A stretch of 8,421 bases of DNA from Flavobacteriaceae bacterium (GTDB lineage Bacteria > Bacteroidota > Bacteroidia > Flavobacteriales > Weeksellaceae), in the NCBI GenBank assembly GCA_031273305.1, contig JAISSC010000044.1, forward strand, positions 1 to 8,421, in the 5' to 3' direction. Made by a program: the position numbers and the translations under genes. The notes beneath the pieces are model-generated. The model was given only the letters and a program-made list of their open reading frames with translations, was not told the origin of the DNA and did no database searches. Every line of letters starts with the position of its first letter. Position 1 is the first letter of the stretch. Shown here piece after piece: positions 1 through 7,332 of the stretch.

Positions 1-52
1 CAAACAAAAGTAAATAGAATAGAAAATTTTTTAATTTCTCATAATAATATGT

Positions 53-60
53 TATTTTTG
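53..60 (+). promoter_or_regulatory. Candidate -7 promoter box for gldJ
   Basis: TATTTTTG matches the Bacteroidota -7 consensus TAnnTTTG exactly. No TTG -33 element is visible in the 52 bases available upstream. Transcription would begin about five to seven bases after the box, near 65-67. That leaves the ATG at 62 outside the transcript and favours the ATG at 74 or 89. The box lies in very A/T-rich DNA, so a chance match is possible. Confidence 0.4.
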
Positions 61-88
61 TATGCTTAAAATAATGAAAATAAATACA

Positions 89-1741
89 ATGAAAATAGGA
101 AAATTCATTTTGTTATTAACCGTTGTTTCTTCAATGTCCTTGATTCCAGTTAGTTGTGGAAGCGGGAGTGGTAAATCCGGAGGAGGAACTAAGACGACCA
201 AAAGCCTTACGGGATGGAAAGCCAATGACAAAAACGGTTGGTTTTTTAGTAATAAGAAAAAAAACGAGAAAGGATGGGTTGGGATGGTATTCGTTGAAGG
301 AGGTACCTTTACTATGGGTTTGGTGAAAGATGATGTAATGCATGATTGGAACAATACCCCTACGCGAATGCAGGTAAGATCATTCTTTATCGGTGAAACG
401 GAAGTGACCAACTATGAGTACCGGGAGTATGTTACCTGGTTGAAATATGTATATTCTCCTACCAATGATGGGTATAAGGATATTTATTTCGGAGCACTTC
501 CCGATACATTAGTATGGAAAAATAAATTGTCAAGAAATGATGTATACTCGGAAGATTATTTCAGGGCTCCCCAGTTTGATAATTATCCGGTAGTAGGAGT
601 GAGTTGGCTTCAGGCACAAAGATATTGTGACTGGTTGACCGACAGAGCCAACGAAAGAGAATTGATGAACAAGGGAATCCTACCGAAGGATTTTTATAGT
701 AATCCGGAGAATAATACGGGTTCTAACTCGTTTAACGTTGAAAAATACAAATATAACGACCCTGCATTGGAAGGAATCGTTGACCAAAAGAAGATAGCTA
801 AACAAAACGGAATTACCAGTAAAAATGAACGTGTTGTTGCCGTAAACAAGAGTGCGCAGGGAAATCTGGTTCAAAAATTCAGATTACCGACCGAAGCCGA
901 ATGGGAATATTCCGCTCTGGCAGAATCAGGCAACAGACAATACAATTTGGTGGAAGGAAAAGATGTGATGATCAACAAAATGCGGAGTAAAAAAGGAAGA
1001 AACAGAGGTCAGTTCCTGGAGAATTTTAAATCAGGAGGACAAGGAGATTATTCCGGTATTGGCGGATGGGCAAATGACGGTAATGCAATTACCTCTGACG
1101 TAAGGGCATATCCTTCCAATCCGTTTGGCATTTACGGCATGTACGGAAATGTTGCAGAATGGACTCAGGATGTTTACCGACCGCTAATCGATACCGAGTA
1201 CAATGATTTTAACTACTATCGAGGAAATGTCTATCAGCAATTTATTAATGAGGAAGGAAGCGCAGGGCGATTTAAAAAAGTTGAGGATGAAAATATACAG
1301 TATGATACTTTAGCTGATGGGCGCAGACTTTACAGAAATTTATCCGGTAAGTTTGATACAGAAGCAGTTGATGATGCCAGAAATTTTAGAGACGGAGATT
1401 TACAATCATCGTTGGAAGCCGGAGACGGAAGGGTAGATTCAACAGGAACGTATAATTTTTACAATTCCCCGATAAGGAACTGGACAGTGGATAAAAAAGG
1501 AAGAGTGGTATTAGAAAAGGATACTCAACAAAGAACTTCTCAGATAAGTAATGACCTAAGGGTAATTAAAGGAGGTTCATGGAATGACACTGCTTATTGG
1601 CTTGACCCGGGACAAAGAAGGTATATGCTTGAAAATGAAGCCTCAGTGTGGGTGGGCTTTAGAGTAGCTCAAGACCATAAAGGAAAAGAATCTTCTTCTT
1701 CTAAGGTAAAAAGAGGAGCAAACAACAAAATACCGAAGTAA
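89..1741 (+). CDS. gldJ: Gliding motility / type IX secretion lipoprotein GldJ
   Basis: This is a 550-residue outer-membrane lipoprotein of the GldJ family. In Flavobacterium, GldJ is needed for gliding and stabilises GldK and the T9SS. A short basic start and hydrophobic stretch lead to Cys23, the probable lipidation site, followed by a Gly/Ser/Lys linker to about residue 60. The rest is a formylglycine-generating-enzyme (FGE) fold: GGTFTMG (71-77), ETEVTNYEY (103-111), YPVVGVSW (166-173), FRLPTEAEWEY (264-274), NPFGIYGMYGNVAEW (344-358), RVIKGGSW (491-498) and GFRVAQ (523-528). The large inserts at about 185-260 and 362-488 and the total length fit GldJ better than GldK. The catalytic Cys pair of true FGE is absent, so the role should be structural. 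In-frame ATGs at 62 and 74 also exist; 89 gives a compact signal peptide and a normal leader after the promoter box. No surface-export signal follows the Cys, suggesting it faces the periplasm. A terminator follows the gene. Confidence 0.92.
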   Translation: MKIGKFILLLTVVSSMSLIPVSCGSGSGKSGGGTKTTKSLTGWKANDKNGWFFSNKKKNEKGWVGMVFVEGGTFTMGLVKDDVMHDWNNTPTRMQVRSFFIGETEVTNYEYREYVTWLKYVYSPTNDGYKDIYFGALPDTLVWKNKLSRNDVYSEDYFRAPQFDNYPVVGVSWLQAQRYCDWLTDRANERELMNKGILPKDFYSNPENNTGSNSFNVEKYKYNDPALEGIVDQKKIAKQNGITSKNERVVAVNKSAQGNLVQKFRLPTEAEWEYSALAESGNRQYNLVEGKDVMINKMRSKKGRNRGQFLENFKSGGQGDYSGIGGWANDGNAITSDVRAYPSNPFGIYGMYGNVAEWTQDVYRPLIDTEYNDFNYYRGNVYQQFINEEGSAGRFKKVEDENIQYDTLADGRRLYRNLSGKFDTEAVDDARNFRDGDLQSSLEAGDGRVDSTGTYNFYNSPIRNWTVDKKGRVVLEKDTQQRTSQISNDLRVIKGGSWNDTAYWLDPGQRRYMLENEASVWVGFRVAQDHKGKESSSSKVKRGANNKIPK

Positions 1742-1777
1742 GATATAAAAATAAGATTTAATTATTATTTAACATTT

Positions 1778-1785
1778 TATATTTG
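1778..1785 (+). promoter_or_regulatory. Candidate -7 promoter box for the Smr gene
   Basis: TATATTTG matches TAnnTTTG exactly and lies immediately left of the terminator stem. Transcription from here would start at about 1790-1792, at the base of the hairpin, and give a leader of roughly 48 bases that carries the hairpin at its 5' end. No TTG lies 17-23 bases upstream, so the -33 element is weak or missing. It is the only promoter-like box in the gldJ-Smr gap. Confidence 0.35.
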
Positions 1786-1821
1786 GAAGAGGCTATCTAT
1801 CTTTGGATGATAGCCTTTTTC
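1785..1821 (+). terminator. Intrinsic terminator after gldJ
   Basis: AGGCTATC (1790-1797) pairs perfectly with GATAGCCT (1809-1816). After one bulged T, a further ATC/GAT pairing closes a TTTG loop at 1802-1805. The stem runs straight into TTTTC (1817-1821), and the A/G bases before it (1785-1789) can pair with the T tract through A-T and G-U pairs. This is a textbook Rho-independent terminator for gldJ. It ends only 17 bases before the next start codon, so it also sits in the leader region of the Smr gene. Confidence 0.85.
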
Positions 1822-1838
1822 ATTAAGCATTTTTTAAG

Positions 1839-2354
1839 ATGAAAGTAGGAGATCAGGTTAGGGTAGTAGATGAAGACGGTACTTTTACAATCAAAAGGAT
1901 AGAGAAAAATTATGCAATCCTTATAGATCCTTACGGATTTGAACATACCCATCCATTAAAACGGTTAGTACCTCATGTTTTATTAGAGGAACTTTATAAT
2001 AATTCGGATGAGATTGTTGTAAAATATGAAGATAAGGAAAAGAAAAAGGAAAGGTTCCAGTCCCGCAAAAAGGAGGAGGTAAGGGAAATAGACCTGCATA
2101 TCGGACATCTGGTGGATTACGTGACAGACCTACAACCCCATCAGATGCTTCAAAAACAATTAGACAGAGCCAAAATGGAAATTGATAAAGCTAAGGAAGA
2201 CAGGATAAAAAAATTAATTCTTATTCACGGGAAAGGAAAAGGAGTGTTAAAAGCGGAAGTGTATAAATTACTTGAATCCGTAGGAGGAATTGAATATTTT
2301 GAAGCCGATATTATTAAGTATCGTTTCGGAGCCGTTGAAATCAGATTCAAGTAA
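1839..2354 (+). CDS. Short KOW-like / Smr-domain (MutS2 C-terminal type) protein
   Basis: This is a 171-residue cytoplasmic protein. Residues 1-50 look like a small SH3/KOW-like barrel (start MKVGDQVRVV, end PLKRLVP). A very charged Lys/Glu linker follows at 60-82, then an Smr domain at about 83-171. The Smr signatures are DLHIG (85-89, family LDLHG) and HGKGKG (130-135, family HGxGxG). The segment 161-171 replaces the usual GGxGAT-like end. Smr domains are nucleic-acid nickases or RNA/DNA binders, known from MutS2 and free-standing Smr proteins; the substrate here cannot be told. MutS2 ATPase and clamp regions are absent, and the protein is shorter than the longer Bacteroidota relatives that carry an additional middle domain. 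The start is the only sensible ATG, 17 bases after the terminator T tract, and has no Shine-Dalgarno sequence. The next gene begins 20 bases after the stop, so the two may be co-transcribed. Confidence 0.85.
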   Translation: MKVGDQVRVVDEDGTFTIKRIEKNYAILIDPYGFEHTHPLKRLVPHVLLEELYNNSDEIVVKYEDKEKKKERFQSRKKEEVREIDLHIGHLVDYVTDLQPHQMLQKQLDRAKMEIDKAKEDRIKKLILIHGKGKGVLKAEVYKLLESVGGIEYFEADIIKYRFGAVEIRFK

Positions 2355-2360
2355 ATTAAA

Positions 2361-2368
2361 TATCTTTG
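2361..2368 (+). promoter_or_regulatory. Candidate -7 promoter box for the barrel protein, close to its ATG
   Basis: TATCTTTG matches TAnnTTTG exactly in the 19-base gap between the Smr stop and the next ATG at 2374. A TTG at 2335-2337 lies 23 bases upstream, the far limit of the usual -33 spacing. The predicted start of transcription falls at about 2373-2375, which would make the message leaderless or nearly so. Otherwise the gene is read from upstream and this match is accidental. Confidence 0.3.
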
Positions 2369-2373
2369 TCGGG

Positions 2374-5211
2374 ATGAGAGTAGGAACAGTAGCCAGTATA
2401 ATTATTTTTATTTTTCCTGTATTTTGTTTGGCACAAAAAGATAAAATAACTATTTCTGCAACTTTAGATACTCTTTCAAAAAATATATCCGTAAGTCAGA
2501 AGATAACCTTTCATAATACTACCGGATATACAATAAACTCAATATTTTTACATGCCGTAGCCAATTCATATTCCAATAACAACACTGCATTGGGGAAAAG
2601 AAAGCTGGAAGACAGAAATAAAACCCTATACTTTTCCAAAGTTAAGGAAAAGGGGAAGATTAATGATCTGACCATTTTTATAGATAAAAGACGACCGGTG
2701 TTCTTGCTTAGAAACTTTGAATTTTATGAAGTAGACCTTTTTTCGCCACTACGCCCCAACGAAAGCGTAACCCTTGAATTAAATTATAATATCAAGGTTC
2801 CTTTTTATAAAATAACCGGTTACGGATATTTCAATAATGGAGATTACTTATTAAAGAACTTTTTCTTACAACCGTTGGATTATAACGAGGGTAAACCCGT
2901 ATTAGAAGTTTTTACCGATACGGAATTTAATCCATACCGGGAAACGGAATATGAAATCTCTTTGTATTGTCCGGGTAATTATTACGTAGAAAGCGACCTG
3001 AAAGAAGTTGGGAAGAGTGAATGGAAAGGACTCAATAAAGATGCCGTTACTATCTTTATTTCAAAGAACAAGCCTACACTGTTCCGGTATGAGATAGACG
3101 GAAATCCGGTAGAGGTTTCTTTGGGGTATCCTGTAAATAATGAGGTAAAATATATTTATTACAAAAGCATAGAAAAAGAGCTTATGTTTCTTTATAAAAA
3201 GTTGGGAGTTCTTCCATCCAAGATATTCATAAGTTCAAAGATTCAAAAAAATCAGAATTTTATAGGGATTGATGATATTAATTTTTTAGGAATAAAGGAG
3301 TGGAAATTATTTCCGGAGGAAACAAAGATAGACTTGCGTTTATTCCAACAGATTGCGTATGCAGTAATCAATCAGGTAGTGAAAGTGGATAAAAATAAAA
3401 ACCATTGGATACCTAACGGATTGTTGATATATTATCAATATAGGTATCTGAAAGACTATTATCCGGATATAAAATTGTTGGGTGATCTACCTGATAAGTT
3501 AAGCATAATCAAGATAAAGCCGTTAAAGTATTTTTTCATATCCAAAATACCTCTAACCGACAGATATAAGTTGGGATATAGATATATTGCAACCCAGAAT
3601 TATGACCAGCCTATCGGTGAGGATTATTTGGAACTAAGCAATATCAACCAGTATATTATCAGTGGATTTAAAACAGGATTGAGCTTTCATTTTTTATCCG
3701 AATATTTAGGCGGAAGCATCTTTGAAGATTCTGTCAGGAAATTATTAGAACGGAAAGAAGATAAAACCATTGTTCCCCAAGACCTCCAAAATATTCTGGA
3801 AACAGATTCTGACAAGTCATTAGATTGGTTTTTCACCGATTACATAGCTACCAACGACAGGATTAATTTTAAAATCGAAAGATTTTATTCGAAGAAAGAG
3901 GATGACAGCATAAAAGTTCAGATTGTCAATAAGACCCAATTGCCTGTTCCTATATTAATTACGGCAGAAAAGGACAAAAATATCAAGAATGAAAAGTGGA
4001 TTTTTTCAACCAATAAAGATTCTCTTTATTCATTTCCCAAAGGAGATTACAGTCGATTACTTATAAATAAGAATTATTTATTTCCAGAAATCAATGATAA
4101 TGATAATGTGTTGAACACAGGAGGGCTTTTTAAGAACAAGAAGAAAATCCAGATGAAATTTTATGCGGATGTTGATAATCCTGATTATACACAAATTTTT
4201 TATGAGCCGAAAGTAAAATGGAATGACTACGATAAATTTATCTTAGGATTTCGTTTTTATAACGGTTCCCCCTTCTCCCGACCGTTTGAATATTCATTTG
4301 CACCTACCTATTCAACAGGAACCAGCAGCCTGACGGGTTCTGCCTCCCTCAATTATAATTACGATATGGAAAAAGGAATATTCAGAGTAATATCTTTAGG
4401 AACCGGATATAATTATTTTCATTACGATAAAGACCTGTCCTATAAAAAGTATTCCGGGAGATTAAGTTTTATCTTTAAGAAAAGACCAAGATCAGAGATA
4501 AACCAGAGTATAGGGATTTTTTTTAATAGTGTTGACAGAGAAAGGAACCCTTTTAAGCCTAAAGAAGAAAATGACTATTCACAATATAATTTACTGAATA
4601 TATCTTATGCCTATTCAGATAGAAAGTTGATTAATGAATGGTACAGCAGAACGGATTTTCAACATTCAAACCTGTTTAATAAACTCAGTACGGAGATTTA
4701 TTATCGCCACGAATATGCTCCGGATAAAAAAATAACCTTACGGCTTTTCGCAGGGTGCTTTTTCAATAATAAATCCCGGTCGACCTATTTTGATTTTGGG
4801 GTAGACCATATTACCGATTACAGCTTTAGTTACACGGATTATCTGGGAAGGTCGGCAACCGAAGGGCTTCTATATCAGCAATATATCATGGCGGAAGGAG
4901 GATTTAAATCCCTGATAGACAGGTCTGCAAGTAAGTGGATAACCTCATTCAATGCTGAAATTCACCTTTGGAAACTTTTGGATATATATGCAGACGTAGG
5001 GGCGTTTAAGAACATAGGAAAATCCTCCCGGTTTATTTTTGATACAGGTATTAAATTTCGTATTATTCCCGATTTTCTGGAACTGTATTTTCCTCTCCAG
5101 TCTACATTAGGGTTTGAACCTGCGGAAGATAAATACCTGTCACACATACGGTTTACGTTCAACCTTAATTTAGGAGCCGTGATTAACCATTTCCGACGTG
5201 GATGGTACTAG
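2374..5211 (+). CDS. Exported M1-aminopeptidase-like protein with lost active site and C-terminal outer-membrane barrel
   Basis: This is a 945-residue protein. A signal peptide (residues 1-20, ending CLAQ) is followed at about 24-240 by beta-rich sequence resembling the N-terminal domain of M1 aminopeptidases. Residues about 255-500 resemble the M1 catalytic and helical region. At the zinc site the family HExxH reads YAVIN (329-333), and the WLNEG motif carrying the third ligand reads WIPNG (345-349). A segment at 298-304 (GIDDINF) may stand where GAMEN is expected. All zinc ligands and the catalytic Glu therefore look lost, and peptidase activity is unlikely. After a linker domain (about 500-585), residues 590-945 alternate aromatic/hydrophobic and polar residues with turn-like loops and end in RRGWY, as in an outer-membrane beta-barrel. 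An earlier in-frame ATG at 2290 lies inside the Smr gene and would bury the signal peptide, so 2374 is preferred. I infer an outer-membrane protein with a periplasmic or surface binding domain; its ligand is unknown. Confidence 0.8.
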   Translation: MRVGTVASIIIFIFPVFCLAQKDKITISATLDTLSKNISVSQKITFHNTTGYTINSIFLHAVANSYSNNNTALGKRKLEDRNKTLYFSKVKEKGKINDLTIFIDKRRPVFLLRNFEFYEVDLFSPLRPNESVTLELNYNIKVPFYKITGYGYFNNGDYLLKNFFLQPLDYNEGKPVLEVFTDTEFNPYRETEYEISLYCPGNYYVESDLKEVGKSEWKGLNKDAVTIFISKNKPTLFRYEIDGNPVEVSLGYPVNNEVKYIYYKSIEKELMFLYKKLGVLPSKIFISSKIQKNQNFIGIDDINFLGIKEWKLFPEETKIDLRLFQQIAYAVINQVVKVDKNKNHWIPNGLLIYYQYRYLKDYYPDIKLLGDLPDKLSIIKIKPLKYFFISKIPLTDRYKLGYRYIATQNYDQPIGEDYLELSNINQYIISGFKTGLSFHFLSEYLGGSIFEDSVRKLLERKEDKTIVPQDLQNILETDSDKSLDWFFTDYIATNDRINFKIERFYSKKEDDSIKVQIVNKTQLPVPILITAEKDKNIKNEKWIFSTNKDSLYSFPKGDYSRLLINKNYLFPEINDNDNVLNTGGLFKNKKKIQMKFYADVDNPDYTQIFYEPKVKWNDYDKFILGFRFYNGSPFSRPFEYSFAPTYSTGTSSLTGSASLNYNYDMEKGIFRVISLGTGYNYFHYDKDLSYKKYSGRLSFIFKKRPRSEINQSIGIFFNSVDRERNPFKPKEENDYSQYNLLNISYAYSDRKLINEWYSRTDFQHSNLFNKLSTEIYYRHEYAPDKKITLRLFAGCFFNNKSRSTYFDFGVDHITDYSFSYTDYLGRSATEGLLYQQYIMAEGGFKSLIDRSASKWITSFNAEIHLWKLLDIYADVGAFKNIGKSSRFIFDTGIKFRIIPDFLELYFPLQSTLGFEPAEDKYLSHIRFTFNLNLGAVINHFRRGWY

Positions 5212-6358
5212 AAGCCTTTTTACGGATTTCCTCCAGAACGCTGACCAACTCATCGATTTCCTCTTTCGTGTTATAATGGCTAAAGGAGATACGCAATGTG
5301 GTGGTGTTTTTTAGTTCTTCTTCAGGATAAAGCTGCAACATTGTACCCGATGGTTTTGCTGCTCCCGAAGAACATGCACTGCCCTGTGAAACGGCAATTC
5401 CTCTCATGTCCAGTTGAAACCCGACCATAGTATTAGGGAAAGAAAGCAGTATGCTGACCAGAGTATAAAGACTTTTATCAAAATCGGTGCAGTTTCCGTT
5501 AAATCTCACATTGGGAATATGCAGAGAAAGTTGTTCTATGGCATAATGTTTTAGTTCTTCAATGATTTTTCTTCGCTCGTCCAGTTCTTCCATAGCCAGG
5601 TCAAAAGATTTTCCCAAACCTGCTATTCCATAAATATTTTCAGTTCCGGCACGCATATTTCTCTCCTGTGCACCTCCGGTAGTTATTCCTTTCAACCCGG
5701 TAGTTTTTCTTATGTATGCAATTCCCGAACCTTTAGGGCCATGAAACTTATGAGCACTGCAAGAAGCAAAATCGATAGGAATATCAGAAAAATCCAAAGG
5801 ATAATGAGCCATAGTCTGCACCGTATCCGAATGGAACAAAGCATTATATCTCTTACACAGTTCGGCAATAAATTTCAGGTCGATAAGGTTCCCTACCTCA
5901 TTATTGCCATGCATCAGGGAAACCAGAGTAGGCTTATTTTCCTGTAAATATTCTTCCAGCACATTAAGATCCAAATCACCTTTTCGATCTTTAACAGGAA
6001 GAAAAACGACCTCAATGTCAGGATGTTTTTCTTTTAAATCCCTTACGGTCTCCAACACGCACTTGTGTTCCAAAGGAGAAGTGATGATACGTTTAATATG
6101 CAGATTTTCAATACATGAGCGTATGATAAGGTTGTTGGATTCCGTGCCGCAGGAAGTAAAAATAATTTCATTGGCGGAAACATTCAACCAACGTGCGATG
6201 GCTTTCCTCACGGATTCTATCCTGGATTTACCCTCCTGCCCGAAACTATGAGTAGCTGAAGGATTTCCAAAATCATACCTCAGAGATTGCATCATGGTAT
6301 CAATTACTCTTTCATCTATCACAGTTGAAGCAGCACTGTCAAAATATATTTTCTTCAT
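5183..6358 (-). CDS. Cysteine desulfurase, NifS/IscS type (class I, PLP-dependent)
   Basis: This 391-residue cytoplasmic enzyme converts cysteine to alanine and passes persulfide sulfur to Fe-S cluster or thio-cofactor/tRNA pathways. It is a fold-type I aminotransferase-like protein. Visible features are the start YFDSAAST (5-12), His98 in LEHK, NNEVGN (152-157), Asp178 and Gln181 in SDTVQ (PLP ring), Lys204 in SAHKFHGPKG (PLP Schiff base), RAGTEN (236-241), catalytic Cys329 in SQGSACSSG, and Arg355 in LRISFS (substrate carboxylate). The class I loop and overall sequence point to NifS/IscS rather than SufS. It ends SSTIHVGNG without the IscS C-terminal tail that docks IscU, and no isc, suf or nif partner is nearby. 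Its physiological acceptor is therefore open; tRNA thiolation is one possibility. It lies 47 bases after rnz and its 3' end overlaps the converging barrel gene by 29 bases. The ATG start gives the family's normal N-terminus. Confidence 0.92.
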   Translation of the reverse strand: MKKIYFDSAASTVIDERVIDTMMQSLRYDFGNPSATHSFGQEGKSRIESVRKAIARWLNVSANEIIFTSCGTESNNLIIRSCIENLHIKRIITSPLEHKCVLETVRDLKEKHPDIEVVFLPVKDRKGDLDLNVLEEYLQENKPTLVSLMHGNNEVGNLIDLKFIAELCKRYNALFHSDTVQTMAHYPLDFSDIPIDFASCSAHKFHGPKGSGIAYIRKTTGLKGITTGGAQERNMRAGTENIYGIAGLGKSFDLAMEELDERRKIIEELKHYAIEQLSLHIPNVRFNGNCTDFDKSLYTLVSILLSFPNTMVGFQLDMRGIAVSQGSACSSGAAKPSGTMLQLYPEEELKNTTTLRISFSHYNTKEEIDELVSVLEEIRKKASSTIHVGNG

Positions 6359-6377
6359 TCAAGATAATTCACAATAA

Positions 6378-6385
6378 CAAAGTTA
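6378..6385 (-). promoter_or_regulatory. Candidate -7 promoter box for the cysteine desulfurase
   Basis: Read on the minus strand, TAACTTTG matches TAnnTTTG exactly in the 47-base gap after rnz. The ATG at 6358 lies 19 bases beyond the box, giving a leader of about 14 bases. No -33 TTG is visible at the usual distance. The gene may have its own promoter as well as read-through from rnz, since no terminator is seen in the gap. Confidence 0.4.
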
Positions 6386-6405
6386 GTAAATATTTAGTTC
6401 TCTTT

Positions 6406-7323
6406 TTACAGTTCTTTAAAATCAATGGTAGATAGTTCTTCGGGTAAGATTATATTAGGAAAGACAGTTTCAGCTTCTTTTTTAAATACGGAAATATCTG
6501 TGTACCGGTTAGAAAAATGTCCCAGAATCAAATATTTAACGTTAGCATCTTTAGCTATTTGTGCTGCCTGCAATGCCGTGCTGTGACCTGTTTTATAAGC
6601 CATGTCTTTCAAATCGTTTAAAAAAGTAGATTCGTGGTACAAAACATCCACATCCTTTAGTAAAGGGATAATATCAGGATTGTATACCGTATCGGAGCAA
6701 AAAGCATAGCTATAAGAATAATTAGGGGAGGAGGTAAGGTCTTTATTTTTCAGAACCGTTCCATTTTCACAAATAAAATCTTTCCCTAACTTAAGATTTT
6801 GATAATCACATATTTTTATTTCAGGATATTTAGAAATTACGTCTATATTGAGCTTTCTTAATTTAGGCTTCTCCCGGAACAAAAAACCATTGGTATAAAT
6901 ACGGTGATGTAACGGTATTGTATGAACCGTGACCTTTTCGTCTTCATATATCAACTCACTTTCCTTAGAGGTCAACTCCCTGAAAATCAAATTAAAGTTA
7001 GCATAACTTTCCGTGAGTCTTAACTGTGTTTCAATAAGTTCTTTAATTCCTTTCGGACCGTAAATGGTTATGGATATATTTCTTCCCAAAAGCTGAAAAG
7101 AAGAGATAAGTCCTATCAATCCGAAGATATGATCTCCATGTAAGTGAGAGATGAAAATATGATTTATCTTTGAAAACTTAGCTTGGGCTTTTCTTAGCTG
7201 AACTTGCGTTCCCTCTCCACAATCTATTAAAAAATGCCTGTTGCGGATAACCAACAACTGTGCAGTTGGATGAGAGCGTACGGTCGGCACTGCGGAATTA
7301 AATCCCAAAACGGTAAGTTTCAT
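6406..7323 (-). CDS. rnz: Ribonuclease Z (tRNA 3' endonuclease)
   Basis: This 305-residue zinc metallo-beta-lactamase-fold endonuclease removes the 3' trailer from tRNA precursors in the cytoplasm. The length matches the bacterial short form (RNase Z/ElaC). The signatures are all present: NSAVPT (9-14), the Asp34 region FLIDCGEGTQ, the metal motif HLHGDH (60-65), PLHHR (137-141), CSDT with Asp211, YHESTF (229-234), TGHST (246-250) and LGHFSNRY with His269. The flexible substrate-binding arm is the region of about 150-185 (FREKPKLRKLN to LKLGKDF); it lacks the Gly-Pro-rich centre of many homologues but keeps the Lys/Arg content. The ATG start is immediately followed by the conserved first strand MKLTVLG, so it is secure. 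The gene follows ribF with a 115-base gap and precedes the desulfurase by 47 bases, all on one strand. Confidence 0.95.
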   Translation of the reverse strand: MKLTVLGFNSAVPTVRSHPTAQLLVIRNRHFLIDCGEGTQVQLRKAQAKFSKINHIFISHLHGDHIFGLIGLISSFQLLGRNISITIYGPKGIKELIETQLRLTESYANFNLIFRELTSKESELIYEDEKVTVHTIPLHHRIYTNGFLFREKPKLRKLNIDVISKYPEIKICDYQNLKLGKDFICENGTVLKNKDLTSSPNYSYSYAFCSDTVYNPDIIPLLKDVDVLYHESTFLNDLKDMAYKTGHSTALQAAQIAKDANVKYLILGHFSNRYTDISVFKKEAETVFPNIILPEELSTIDFKEL

Positions 7324-7332
7324 CGGATGAAT

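Noticed and set aside
52..874. Minus-strand open frames opposite gldJ
   Set aside because: They are shadows of the GldJ coding sequence with no recognisable domain.
89..1741. Active formylglycine-generating enzyme
   Set aside because: The catalytic cysteines are missing, the protein is a lipoprotein, and the inserts match GldJ.
2290..2373. N-terminal extension of the barrel protein from the ATG at 2290
   Set aside because: It overlaps the end of the Smr gene, puts 28 residues in front of a good signal peptide, and has no supporting motif.
3358..3420. Functional M1 zinc peptidase site
   Set aside because: HExxH and the downstream Glu are replaced (YAVIN, WIPNG), with no frameshift that would restore them.
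4962..5162. Minus-strand open frame opposite the barrel region
   Set aside because: It is a short shadow without any motif; the opposite frame has a convincing barrel pattern.
5211..5225. Terminator at the CCTTTTT run after the barrel gene
   Set aside because: No complementary arm for a stem precedes the T run, and the bases code for the desulfurase C-terminus on the other strand.
5741..6251. Two plus-strand open frames inside the cysteine desulfurase
   Set aside because: They lie antisense to a fully conserved enzyme and encode low-complexity, motif-free peptides.
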